Shown: positions 1-12,200 of the stretch, in pieces
Layout of the letters: each line of letters begins with the position of its first letter
Numbering within the stretch: position 1 is the first letter of the stretch
Source: Ochotona curzoniae
Lineage: Eukaryota > Chordata > Mammalia > Lagomorpha > Ochotonidae
NCBI RefSeq assembly: GCF_017591425.1
Contig: NW_024467121.1
Location: 25,432,707-25,496,706 of the forward strand
Reading direction: 5' to 3'
DNA length: 64,000 nucleotides
Position numbers and translations under genes: made by a program
The notes under the pieces: model-generated
What the model saw: only the letters and a program-made list of their open reading frames with translations
Databases searched by the model: none
What the model was told of the DNA's origin: nothing

Positions 1-611
1 AGTAGCATATGTTACAGAAGTTCTTGTCTATTGAAAATGTAAAGTCAAGGCTCAACTTTCATCCAGTTCATTGATTCATATTAACTGTTGGAAATTTTGC
101 ATCCCAGATGAGGAACTTTAGATAGAGCATTGCTCTCCACTATAATGTGCTGTTGCCTTCCTCTCCATTCTGACAGTCATCCCTGTGCTATCGTTCTCTG
201 TAGTACTCCTCGACAGAGTCAGGTTCTGTGTGTCCTCCGTCCATCCTTTCCACTCTCCTCATCCAGGGGATTTTTCTCATTGACTTCTGGCATTTATGTT
301 TTGGTTTTGTGAACCCAGCACAGAACATGCTGCCTTTCAAGAGCTTCTGCTATAAAGATGATACTTCTCTTTGAGATTTTATTAATGTTCTTTCTAGTCT
401 AGGAATATTCCACAGCATATAAAATTGCCTAAGGGGTTTTTAAAAAATAAAATTGAATTGCAGTTTTTTTTAATATGTGTGGGAAGCAACGAGCAACAAA
501 AGTTACTCGTTGCCCTATTGCTTTTACAACTATATTAAGTACCATTGAGTGTACCCCTTTGTAAAGATCAACAAATTAATAATAATACATATTTGAAACA
601 CTTTTATGAGG

Positions 612-800
612 CAGGTCTTAAGTGTGTTGTCCTTGTAAACTTAATCATTCATCTTAATAAACCTTTGACATTAATATCTTAACTTCATCTTATAGAAGCG
701 AATGCCACAGTGCAGAAAATCGAATTCTCTTGCTCAGGCCACATAGCTAACAAGTCGAGAAAAGGGGCCTGAACCCCAGCAGCAGATTGTCACAGAATCA
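612..800 (+). mobile_element. MIR-like remnant
   Basis: GAGGCAGGTCTTAAG, a CTTATAGAAGCGAATGC block, CAGGCCACATAGCTAACAAG and GGGGCCTGAACCCC follow MIR order. Confidence 0.55.
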
Positions 801-1009
801 GTATTCTGTTCTAGTCTTTGGAACTAATACCTGTTGCAGTCTGAAATATTATTTTAAATTGTAATTGCTATTATTTCTGCAAAATAGACTCTAGAACACC
901 TTACTATTTACTTCACTCTTGCATCTAATAAATCCTGATTTATCACTAGTAAAAACCAAGTGCCATTTTTTCCCTATATGGAAATTATGTTAAAAAGTGA
1001 AAAAAGTCA

Positions 1010-1354
1010 GGGGCCAGTGCAGTGACTCATCAGGCTAATCCTCCACTTAGCAATGCCATCATCCTGTTTGCTGTTAGTTCTAGTCGTGTTGCTCCATTTC
1101 CCATCCAACTCCCGGCTTATGATCTAGGAAACCAGTGGAGATTGTCTCAAGTTCTTGGACCCCTACAGCCATGTGGGAGACCCAGAAGAAGCTCTTGTCT
1201 CCTGGTTTTGATTCAGCTCAGCTTGGCCCTTATGACCATTTGGGAAGTGAACCAGTCGATGGAAGATCTTTCTCTATCACCTCTGTCGTGCACACTTTGT
1301 CTTTGTAAATCTGCCTTTAAAATAAAGAAAAAAAATCTTTTAAAAAATAAAAAA
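1010..1354 (+). mobile_element. C-type SINE, near full length
   Basis: Head GGGGCCAGTGCAGTGACTC, body GTGGGAGACCCAGAAGAAGC, tail AAATAAAGAAAAAAAATC. A-rich flanks at about 994 and 1347 could be a decayed target duplication. Confidence 0.88.
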
Positions 1355-1881
1355 TGAAATTCCAGATCTTTATTTAACTAAGTCCTGCTGTTGGGACAAT
1401 ATATATATTTTATAAGTTGCTAACTGTGACTTTAATCCACCTTTTATTTGGCATTGTTGGAGAATGAAATGTTCTGTATATGTGATTTTCCTACATGGTT
1501 CATCTTACCTTTTACAATGTCAATTCTAAAAAAAAGGTATAATATTTGGAAGAATTGCTAAAATGACCACTTCTGTGTCTACTTACGTAGAATAAGAAAT
1601 CCAAAACCTTCTTGTCTTTGTGACCCAGAGTTGTCTTGGTGAATGCTTATTGTTTTTCTATGGAGTACTCATTTTTACTCCTTTTTAAAATTTGTGGTTC
1701 CTAGACATATTATCATCATCACTTTTTCTTATTTAGGCTTTCTTCTAAAATCCTTGTCCCAATACACTTAACATATTTATGCTAAGTATTGTCAATGAGA
1801 TAGCCATCTTTTTTAGTGCAAGGATATAAATATGGTAGACACAGAGCAGGAATAAAACATAATTTAGTGAGAATTGTTTTC

Positions 1882-2193
1882 AAAGATTTACTTTGTAAAG
1901 GCAAATTTACAGAGAGGACAGACAGAGAAAAATCTTCCATTTGTTGGTTCACTCCCCTAGTGGCTGCAAAAGTCAGGGTTCAGCTGACCTGAAGCCAGGA
2001 ACTAAAAGCTATTTCTGGGGCTCCTACTGGGATGTAGAGTCCCTAGGAGTTAGGCCACCTTCTGCTGCTTTCCCAGGCCATACGCCAGGAGCTGAATAGG
2101 AAGTGGAGCAGCTGGGGCACAAACCGGTTCCCATGTGGGATGCCAGCACTACAAGGTAGAGGATTTGCCAGTTGAATCATTGTGCTGGTACCA
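1882..2193 (-). mobile_element. C-type SINE, antisense
   Basis: GAAAAATCTTCCATTTGTTG, CTTTCCCAGGCCATACGCC and CCCATGTGGGATGCCAGCA are the reverse complement of the SINE tail, middle and head. Confidence 0.87.
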
Positions 2194-2243
2194 GTGAGGA
2201 TTTTTTGTTTGTTTGTTTGAGTTTTATTTGCTTGAGTCAGAGA

Positions 2244-2278
2244 GGTTTTTTGTTTTGTTTTGTTTCGTTTTGTTTTAG
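2244..2278. repeat. (TTTTG)n tract
   Basis: Five-base T-rich units between two SINEs (1882-2193 and 2286-2663), perhaps a decayed oligo-T end. Confidence 0.8.
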
Positions 2279-2285
2279 GGCAAGG

Positions 2286-2663
2286 TAGGCATTGTGTGAC
2301 AGTGGGTGAAGCCACTGCTTAGGACACCTGCATCCCTTATAGAGGTGCTATTCTATGTACAGCTGCTCTCATTCACACTGAGGCATCCTAAGAGATAACA
2401 GATGACACATGGAGCACTTGCCGTCTGTCACCCCATGGGAGACGGGTTAAGTTCTGGGTTCCTCACTCCTGCCTGTTGTAGCCCTGGCTAATACAAGCAT
2501 TTGTGGAGTAAACATTAAAATACCCTGTCCCTTCCCCTTCCTTTCTATCCTTCTCCCTTTTCTGCCCCCTCCCTGTCTCTCTATCTCTCTATGTATGTAT
2601 GTGTATGTGCTCTAGTGGCTGTCTTTCTGTTACTCCACCTTTCAAATAAATGAAAATAAATCA
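2286..2663 (+). mobile_element. Diverged SINE with pyrimidine-rich insert
   Basis: Head GAAGCCACTGCTTAGGACAC, a CCCCATGGGAGACGGGTTAA body and a CTTTCAAATAAATG tail. The CT-rich stretch 2525-2600 expands the tail region. Confidence 0.7.
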
Positions 2664-2726
2664 AACCTTTTAGTTAGGTGCTATATTTTGGAGGAACTGA
2701 GGATAATATGAGTTGGGCTTCTTGAT

Positions 2727-2742
2727 AAGAAAAATATGGCTC
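2727..2742. repeat. Target-site duplication, left copy
   Basis: AAGAAAAATATGGCTC lies directly left of the inverted L1 part and is identical to 4052-4067. The A-rich start is typical of L1 endonuclease sites. Confidence 0.95.
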
Positions 2743-4051
2743 TTACTGATTGTGCTGCAATGAACATAGGGATGCATGTTGGTTTGTCGTAAAACAGGTG
2801 TTTTGGATATATTCCTAGGAGTGCTATTGCTGGGTCATATGGTATGCAGATTTTGAATTGTTTGAGTGTTCTCCAGACTGATTTCCATAGAGGCTGTACC
2901 AATTTGCAGCTCCACCAGCAGTGGAGTAGGGTTCCCTTTTCCCCGCATCCTCGCCAGCAAGCGTCGTTGGTGTTCTTGTTTATGTGGGCCAATCTTGCTG
3001 GTGTTAGGTGGTACCTCATCGATGTTTTAATTTGGATTTCCCTTATTGCTAGGGAGCTGGAACATTTTTTTTCATATGTTTGTTTGCCATTTGGACTTGT
3101 TCCTTTGTGAAATGTTTGCCCATTTCCCGTGCCCATTTCTTGAGTGGCTTGTTCGTTTTGGTTTTTTGGTTGTTTTGAAGTTCTTTGTATATCCTGGAAA
3201 TTAGCCCCCTATCGCCTATATCATGTGCAAAGATCTTCTCCCACTCTGTGGGTTGCTTTTTTACTTTGTTGATTGTTTCCCTTGCTGTACAGAAGCTTCT
3301 TAGTTTGATGAGGTCCCATTTGTTTATTCTGTTCTCAACTGCTATTGCTTTTGGTGTCCTTCTTAGAAAGTCGGAACCTACTCCTACTCAGTAATTGCAA
3401 AAACATGGAAGCAACCAAAATGCCCATCAGCAGAAGATTGGATAAGAAAGCTTTGGTTCATCTACTCCATGGAATACTACTCAGCTATTAAAAAAAACAA
3501 AATGCAGTTCTTTGTGGCTAAATGGGCACAACTGGAAACTATAATGCTAAGGGAAATGAGTGAATCCCAAAAGATTAGATACCACATGTTTGCCTTGATT
3601 TAACCTGTAATTTTTGTATGGTTGTTTGTTATTTTTTGAACCTGTCATTGATACTGTCTCAACCCAGATGTTTCGAAGAATGGAACTTGCATTATTTTTA
3701 ACATATTGTTTACCCAATACTATGTCAATTAATTCCATAATGTTGTATATTGATACTGAGGCCTTGTTGGGGCTTTTAACTGACCGGATCTTTACTCTGT
3801 TAGACCTATCTTCAGACCATAGAAGGTCTCCCCAAGAGGCCACTGAACTTATCTGGACAATAAGACGCTGAACTTTATGCTAGGCATGTGTTTGCAAGCA
3901 ATGAATCTCAACTGAACTTGAACTATGGTTATGCAACAAGGTGGAGGAATCCACCATGGGGGGAGGGGTATGGGAGGGGTGGGGGGAATCCCCAGCGCCT
4001 ATAAAACTGTACTACATAATACAATGTAAGCAACAATTAAAAAAAAAAAGA
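2743..4051 (+). mobile_element. L1 LINE, 5'-truncated, with 5' inversion (twin priming)
   Basis: 2743-3387 is antisense L1 ORF2: the minus strand reads the C-terminal ORF2 region with the hallmark CWRGCGEKGTLLHCWW and KLVQPLWKSVW. From about 3391 the strand switches to sense and reads the last ORF2 codons (IAKTWKQPKCP, then MEYYSAIKK) to a stop at 3601. A G-rich 3' UTR and an A tail at about 4039-4051 follow. The two halves adjoin in L1 coordinates and share TCAGTAA (inverted at 2743-2749, direct at 3388-3394). An identical 16-bp duplication flanks the unit. No intact ORF remains. Confidence 0.95.
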
Positions 4052-4067
4052 AAGAAAAATATGGCTC
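4052..4067. repeat. Target-site duplication, right copy
   Basis: A perfect 16-bp match to 2727-2742, directly after the L1 A tail. Confidence 0.95.
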
Positions 4068-5258
4068 ATATTTTATAATTATAGCATACTTTATACTAAA
4101 GTACTCAACCCTGTTTTGGAGTATGTTTTCATCCCATTATTTTTTGAAGTAGTTGCAGTCAAAAGCAAATTATGTAATATGGGATTCTCTTTTCTCTTAA
4201 AGGATATTCATCATTTTATTGACTCAGGGTTTTGAATAAATTAAAGCTATGGAAGCATCAGCCTTAAAATTGCACTAAGATGTTCACATGGTAACCGTTG
4301 CTTAAAGATGAACCTTTATTTCTTAGTTTGCACATGGCTTAAATGTTCAAATGAAAAATTAACTGGAAATTTTGGTAGGTTTGCTGTTAAACCTTTAGCT
4401 GTGTGGGTGAAGTGAATAACACATGTACAAGATTAATTAATGCTTATTTTGTGAAGCAGCATACCATTACTAAGCCATCTGCTGTACCTTTATTGGGAGG
4501 GCAGTCTTGGTAGATTATTCATTAGACACTTTCAACACTTTGTTCTGAGACTCAGCAGTCCCTAGATTTTTATTAGTTGAAGATCATGTTGGGATTTAGG
4601 TGCACTGGAACACAAGGAAGTGTAGCTCAATGATCATCACTGGCAATACACAAGTCAGCCTGGGGAAACAACCTCAATCCCATTCCGAGATGTCTCCGTA
4701 TGTCATTAACACCACTATTATCATTTCCCATGACAAAATAGCTCCAAAAGCCTACAAACGAATTTTTAAAAGAGAACTTGAACATCTACATTATTTTGGA
4801 AAAGCAGAACAAGCTGCTCATCATCACAACACAAGTAACGCTTTCCCAGGCAGTGTTGTTTCTTTTTTTAGTAATGTATCATTTCTTTACAAGTTCATTT
4901 GTGCACTCATCAGCAAATATGAATATAAGCCACCTTTACTATTGATAAACTAAATGCCAAATAAGTACTGATATTTCAACTAAGAATCGATCCTACCATG
5001 TAGGTACGTGTGTAATATCAGTCTTTCTGGGCTTCTATTTGAAAAAGTATCTCACAGTCATTATAGACATCATTAGAAGGCCAACCTTAAATATTAAGCT
5101 GAATGTTTGCGTTGACCTTGACCTGTGATGTATGATTCATTTCTCTAAGTTAATCTTATCCATGTTGTACCGAACATCACTACAAAAGTCATGGCATTAT
5201 GCAAAATTATCAAAATGAATTTCCCTTAGTCAGAAATGTACAAACCTGAAACTTGGAG

Positions 5259-5261
<3 letters not shown>

Positions 5262-5290
<29 letters not shown>
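5262..5290. repeat. (TA)n microsatellite
   Basis: About 14 TA units followed by further AT-rich sequence to 5360. Confidence 0.93.
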
Positions 5291-5292
<2 letters not shown>

Positions 5293-5697
5293 TCATATAT
5301 TAACATATCATATAGAACATAATATATATATTCTACATAATATATTGTATATAAACAGTAATAAAACATTGTTTGTATTTACACAAAGTGAACACATGCC
5401 CCATCTATAAAATAAGGGATCCAATTTCTGAAGATTCAGATGAGCTTCTGAGTTTCATAATTTTATCTTCTCATGAGCTGTGAATTTAGTATCTTACTAT
5501 TTTGTGCTAAACAGTTGAAAGAAAAAAGTGCAAAGCCAGGTGCTGGACTTCAATAGTTGGAGTACAAGAACATGTTCCAAGAAACCAGACAAAAATGTTA
5601 CCATCCGCTAAATCAATAATAAAAGATACATTTTTAAAAGAAACTTCTTTGTGCTTTCCCCCTCCTTTGTTGTTGTTGTTTTGTTTTCATGGAACAG

Positions 5698-5804
5698 TGG
5701 AAGCGCTGCATTTAGGAACGTTAATGGCTGCCCATGGCTACTTCTTTCCGATCTCAGACCATGTCCTCACCTTGAAGGATGATGGCACCTTTTATCGATT
5801 TCAA
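5698..5804 (+). CDS. RGS7: RGS7 exon: C-terminal half of the DEP domain
   Basis: This 107-nt exon starts in phase 1, completing a Val codon begun upstream, and ends on a codon boundary. It encodes [17 protein letters not shown], then a conserved aspartate-histidine turn and a beta-hairpin ending in TFYRFQ (about residues 76-111). This is the last helix and beta-arm of the DEP domain, the module R7 proteins use for membrane-anchor partners. The acceptor AG is at 5696-5697, behind a TTG-rich pyrimidine stretch broken by a short purine-rich stretch next to the AG. The donor GTAAGT at 5805 is consensus. The preceding DEP exon is not visible in 1-5697. Confidence 0.96.
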
Positions 5805-8800
5805 GTAAGTTTAATGCAAATGCTCTTTGAACAGTGAACTGGAACGCTGCGTTTGATTTGTGATCTTTAAAAAAAATGTGGAACTTTTGAAAACAGGTAC
5901 TTAATTTTACTTGGACATCGGTTAATTAGAAACTAATTTATAAAAACTTAGCATGTAAAAAATGGTAACCAGGGAGAGACAGAGGTGATCTTAACATGAC
6001 TATGGAAACTGACCTTCTTCATGTGGAAATTCTGTTTTATATAAAACCTTAAGGATAATTCAAAATGTAATTCGAAAGACTTCAGGCAGATAGGACTATC
6101 TCAATCTATAAATGTATCTAACGACTAGTTAAGAAGCTGAGATGTGTAACAGAATTTGATGATGGTACAGACCCCTTTTCAGCCCACAGAAACTCGCATG
6201 AGAATGCATGACATTTTATTGTAGAATGAGCTAATTAGACACATCATTTTCATGTCTACATTTGAGGCTCTTCTGTAAATTAGACTGATAAGGTGGATGC
6301 TTTGCATGCATACACTCACCTGGGATAGGAGAACCACTTAGAAACTTCCAGAGTTACAGACATCATTGTCATCATCACTTCACAGAGCAAAAATGCTCCA
6401 GGCAATTTTAGACATTAATTTCAGTCCTTGTGCACATAGTTGACACTTGAGATCACAATAACTTATTTGCAAACTCATATTTTAATAGACCTAATGATTT
6501 ATTAATAACTGACTAGGGATTTTATCTTGTGAAATTAAGTTACATAATCTTGAGAATGGCAGAATTCAAATTCTAGCTTCTTCCTGAATGTATCTTCTAG
6601 AAGTGGCACCAGTTGCCCAATTTTTAGACACAAGCAGGGCCATTAGTCTCAATTGTTCTGTGTATTATCAAATATTCTGTGTCTGATTAAATGACTAAAT
6701 AGAAATTTGGGGAACTTAAGCTTTATTGGAAAAGCTTACAAAAATGCTGAAAAATAATTTCAAAATTCATTGCCCTCCTAGAGCAGTTGAACTGTAGCTT
6801 TCCTAGGACTGTTATGTCCCTAAGTAAATAATCCTAAAATGTTTTTGTGTTGAATAGTTGAGAAAAAGTGTAGTCTTAAATGTGATGTGGATCCAAGTTT
6901 TCAAGCATTTCTAATGAATTGAATTATACAGTTTTAAAACACTGCTCTTTTTTTCTTCATACACCTAATTTTAAAGTACTGGTAGCTTGATAAATTACTA
7001 AGTTTGAATAATTTTCTTCCCTTATGATAGCAAGTTAATAAATGAGTATTGTCAATGATTAAAAGTTTAGTTATTTACATGTGACTAATACTTCTTGGTA
7101 TTTAGAGATTTTACTGTTGCAGGGATAGGAAGAAGGAAATGTAGATGTTTTGTTTTTATAAGAGTAAAAGCATGCTCATTTTTTCACAGAAATAATAAGG
7201 AAAATAATCCATATATAAAAAGACAAAGCTGTGAGGATGACAATGAACACTATCTTTCTGTTGAGAATTATCTAATACTCTATCAAATAAAGTAGATTAA
7301 ATGGAGCTTAAAGTTAGTGATGATGACTTGAATTGGCAATAATGTCCATCTAAATCTCTAAGTTTTTTCATTGTCAGATTGAAATTAGTACACATCTTTA
7401 TGAACGATGAGCAAAGCTTGAAATGGGTCAATGGCATTTCTGGAAAAAAGGAAAAACTTTTCTAAATATTTGTTTATTTAACTTGAGAGTAGAGTTACAG
7501 AGAAGATTGGGGAAGACAAAGAAATCTTACATCCATTGGTTCACTGCACAGATGGGCACAATAGCCAGGGCTGAGCCAGACCAAACCAGGAGCCAGGAAC
7601 TCTGGGTCTCCCACGTGGGTGGTAGAAGCCCCCAGATCAGGCCATCTTCCACTGTTTTTCCCAGACCATTAGCTACAAGCTGGATAGGAATTGGCCAAGT
7701 GGCCCTTATTTGGACTATCCGCATTACAGATGGTGGTTTTACTCACCACACCACAATGCTGGCTCCAAAAAGAAAAGAATTTTTAAACAAAATTACATTA
7801 AATTGCATCACTTAAAAATTGTTAGAACATTCCAAAATTCAAATACTACTATAGGTAATATACATTATATGTCTGTTGTGCATGAGCACTTTATAGTGTA
7901 TAATGTTACATATTAATGACTTAGTATTTTAACCATCATCTATATTTGACACCTTAAATATGATATATTTTCAAATCTATTAACCATTGAATCAAAAATT
8001 GAAAATCCCAAAGCAAAACAGAATAATCAAAGATAATTGAATATTGATAATAATATCTATGAAGACATTAACTTATCCCTATTTGAGCACTGCTAATAAA
8101 AATTTTTTTTTGTTCAGGATTTTTCACTTCCATTTTTGTTAAGTCCAAGTAGAAGAAAGTTCTTCATGGTCTTTGAACTGAAATTCAGGTCATTGGAATT
8201 TAATTTTTAAAAAATACAGATTATAAGAAGAGATTTATGATGCTATACTTACAATTTCTCCAGTGAATGATTGAGATTTTGTCATTAGGATTCTTACAAA
8301 TTTCAGGATTGAGGTGGCAGGATTCACTTTATTGGCATACATGTGCTTCAAATTTGTAGCACAGATTTTAATTATATGACTTCAGTATAAGCTTAAAAGT
8401 GTCTACTCATTTTCTAGTAATTGGAATTATATCTGGCATGACTTTCTAGGAATCTTTCGAGACTTTCATCACGTTAGCATATGCCAAAGGTGATTGTTCT
8501 ATGGCTGCACAGTGTAGATTAAGTTTTATCTTATCTAAGGAGGTCAACATTGAAAACAGACACAATGCATTAATATATACTGAAGTCTAGTAAAATTATC
8601 AGACTTGGCTGTTAGATTCTCAACAAATAGGCTTTCATCTGAATATCCTCTTATATGACCTATTGCCTATAAGCAGAAGGCTTTATCCTAGAAAAATTTC
8701 TCAGCATTAGGGAAAAAAGTCAGGTTTTGATGCACACTTGCACAAGAGCAAAAAGCTACATTCTTTATTCTTACAGTTCTTAAATTCTTACCAAAGTCTG

Positions 8801-9238
8801 TGGAAAAAAAGAAAGTAATACTGTAAAAACATAACTCAGGACATCCCTTGTGGTTGTGAGGGAAAAGGTTTGTGTGTGATGAATGTGATTACAGCATATT
8901 TTTTAAAAACCTTTTATTTCAGAATAGTTTTAAATTTACAAAACAAAAAATTGTGAAGTTTACAGTGATATTTGAAAGGAAGATTAACACATACATGAAT
9001 GTTTAATGTATAGAAGCAGCCCAAAGGGAGCAGCATAGTCTCAGAGAAGAATCTCAAAAGCCATTGCCCCATAGGAAAGCAACCTGTCGTAGGCTTTGTC
9101 CTTCTGTGGCTTTCCTAGAACCCTGATCCAATTTTATTTCTAAGAAATAAAATCATCTCAGCTTTAGCTCAAGTTGAGTGGAATTGGCGTGATGGAGGTA
9201 GTCCTCTTAAAGCCTTACCATCCTCCTGTATCTAATGG

Positions 9239-9275
<37 letters not shown>

Positions 9276-12200
9276 ATTTCTACTGTGATTTCTGTTCATG
9301 CATTCACAACATTGCTTTGGGTAGTTTTCTGTATTATACTGCAGCAGGCTGCAAAGAGTCAAGGTTAAATCAGAATTTCCTGAAGGTTCTCATACATTTT
9401 GCAAAGACTCTCCCTCCAGGATACAAACAGTTCTCCCTAACTGACATGTGCCCTTCTTAGTAAGGAATCATACTTTTCGAGTGGAGAATCATTAGATAAT
9501 CAGAGAGCACCCAGAAGATGTGCATGGCACAGGGGCATTAGCATTGTGAATTAAGAACTACAGGGGAGCTCTCAGTTCTACTGCTGTGTTCACTGCCTCT
9601 CTGAGTCCTGGAGGCATCACATCATCACATGGCAGGAAAAGGACTAGGTGAGCAGAGAGTTAATCTCAGATTCCTGTTTGGTCCGGAGCCCACAGGTCTA
9701 GCTGGAAGGGCTGAAGAAGTTCATTTGGAATTTATAAAATGTGGATCAAAATAGTGAAGTTTTACTTGAGCAGACATTTTCTTTGTAGTTCCTTCTGTAA
9801 TGAGTTCTCCTTATTAATTATACCAGTAAACTAAAATATTGTCCAATTTAAAAAAAAAAGATCTTGTTTGTGCAGTTTGGAACTCTTGGATAGTAAATGC
9901 CTTTATAAAAGATGGTTCAGAAGTAGAGGTAAAAATTAGTTTAACCTGCTCAAATAATATTTTGAAGTACATTGCATAACTGGTGGACCCAGGCAAATGA
10001 CTGAAAGAGCTTTGTTGAGCTTTTTGATATACCAAAGGCAGCATTGAAATACAGGATGCATAGAAATAATGCCATATTTTAAAGTGTTTTTCCTGAGCTT
10101 TGCTGAGTATAAGTGGCTATTATAAGTCCTTTCTGTGGATGGACACTCATTGCAAAATGCAGCCATAGCTGTTACTTTTATGTTTGTTTGGGTAAAATTA
10201 TAGTTAATGTACAACATTCTAAATAGCTGATGATACTATTCATATTTGAAGATTCAGCAATTGATCAACAAAGAAAATGTGGATGACAACTTTACAATGT
10301 TTCTCTGGGAACTTGTTTTGGAGTAGAAAATGTATGTCATTAGTAAAAATACCTTATTCAATTGCTGAATGTAAACACAGCTTTCACACAAGATATTCTA
10401 CCGACATTCATATTGTCTAACCTGAATTTCCCTTCTTGCTTCTCAGACACCCTATTTTTGGCCATCAAATTGTTGGGAGCCAGAAAACACAGACTATGGT
10501 CAGTGCAATATCTCATTCTTTTGTTATTAACAATATGTATGTTTAGATGAATGCGTGGTTACATTATATGGTCTTTGTTGTTGAGAGAGGATAATCACAG
10601 TTCTCAATAAAGGGCCGGTGTTTCTAATGCTGAATTTATGAATAGCTTTGTTTGGAAGGTCACAAGGCCTGTGACAAATCTTTATCATACAGATCCCTTT
10701 ACATCTGTGAAAGAAACACTTGTGAGTAAGTTCAAAACTACGAACAGATTTTAAAATGTTGTTTTTCTTTATTCTTCCATGGCACTTTGGTTCACTACAA
10801 AAAATCACTAAAGGTCCCAGAGAGCCAAGAATTCCAGTGACATCACTATCAAATAAAATGTCTTTTGGGTTTTATAAGCAGAGTGTTGTGTTAGACATGG
10901 AGATGCCAATTGTAAAATGAATATACAATATGAAGTTTCACACTGATAAATTAAGTTCAGAGACCTTGGAGCAAACATGATTTGGTAAATGTGATTTCCC
11001 ATAAGCCCCTTAAGCAGAAAATAACCCCATAGAAATTACTTATCTTATGACATTTTCCTGAGGGTGGCAGGTCTGAAAGGCTAAATGATAGAGTTTAAAA
11101 TATCATTTCTAAGTGGATTTATTGAATATTTTTTCATATGTCAAATCCTGCCGTGGGTATTGGGATAATAAAGGTGATTGGCTCCATCTATACTTTGAGT
11201 ACTTCACAAGCTATTTTAGAGAGCAGAATTATACAGGTGGAGTAACTGCAGAGTGCCAAGTACATATACCAATAATACATGTGAAGATAGGTGGAAGTTT
11301 AAAAGAATGAGACTGAATGTACTTGAAGTCTTCCAACATAGCTTCACAAATGTGTTGATAGCATTTGAACTGAGTTCTAAGGGAGAAAGGGTTTTTCCAA
11401 ATACAAAGCAGAGCAAGTTTGAGACAAATGGACCAACATAATGTGCAAAGACAATGAGAAGCATCAGTTGTTCCTGGAGTGACATCTTGGGAATAAAGGA
11501 AAATTCAAAGGAAACTAGTGGAGCCATCTCTCATATTGTTTTTTTTGTTTTGTTTTGTTTTTTTTTTTAGCAAATTGAACTTCACAATCCATCCAAAAGT
11601 AGTCAGGTATTGTTCAAAAGATTCAAACTAAAATAATTAATGAAGAAAAAGTATCTGAGAGCCAGAATAATGATGCTCTAAAATTAGCACTGAGTTATTC
11701 CTTTACAGGATAGGGGTGCAGATTTGTTTCTCCAGGGCACAAATCTGAAGGATTTGGAGAAATTACAGCTACCGATCTGTGAGCCTGAGCTGAAGAACTT
11801 TCAGGAACATTTGGTCTACCCAAGCCAACCATTCCCAGGAATGGTTCCTGGGAACTATCTCCTTAAGGAATGTGCCGTTCTCACACAGAAAATGCTAAGG
11901 CAACTCCAGGAGAGCTTGTAGAGAACAGCCAGGTATTGCATTCAGACAGGCCTGACTGTAACTATTGTTAAAATCACATACCGATTGTGTGATTTTAGGT
12001 GAACCTCAGGTTGCTATCAAAGAGCAGTAATAATATTGACTTTTCAATGTGAAATAATTCAAATTATTATGCTCAGGAGAACTGCGATTGATCTTTTCAT
12101 ATACTCATTGAATCAAAAACTATTATTTTGTACTTGTCATGATTGCCTGGCAGGTATACTGGTTCTGCACTTGTTGGAAAGTAAATGCCTATTCTCATGT

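Larger units (their letters stand above)
1..5697 (+). other. RGS7: RGS7 intron (partial, 3' part)
   Basis: Intronic sequence upstream of the DEP exon. It contains a MIR-like remnant (612-800), SINEs at 1010-1354, 1882-2193 and 2286-2663, the inverted L1 (2743-4051) and a TA run (5262-5290). I see no gene in 1-611, 1355-1881 or 4068-5261. An open stretch at 4600-4953 has no recognisable protein similarity and looks like chance. Confidence 0.9.
5805..10446 (+). other. RGS7: RGS7 intron, 4642 bp
   Basis: Bounded by GTAAGT and TTCTCAG. It contains one antisense SINE (7462-7766), a short L1-like remnant (8895-8990) and a CT run (9244-9273). The rest (5805-7461, 7767-8894, 9274-10446) is AT-rich sequence in which I recognise no element or gene. 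Confidence 0.9.

Noticed and set aside
2681..3136. 151-codon minus-strand frame with clear reverse-transcriptase-protein similarity
   Set aside because: It is the inverted C-terminal part of L1 ORF2 in a truncated insertion, not a host gene or complete ORF.
4600..4953. 117-codon open stretch in the first intron
   Set aside because: No recognisable domain, no splice context with RGS7 exons, biased composition typical of chance open frames in AT-rich introns.
10362..10550. 62-codon open frame overlapping the 52-nt exon
   Set aside because: It is in a different frame from RGS7; the coding frame is fixed by the flanking exon phases.
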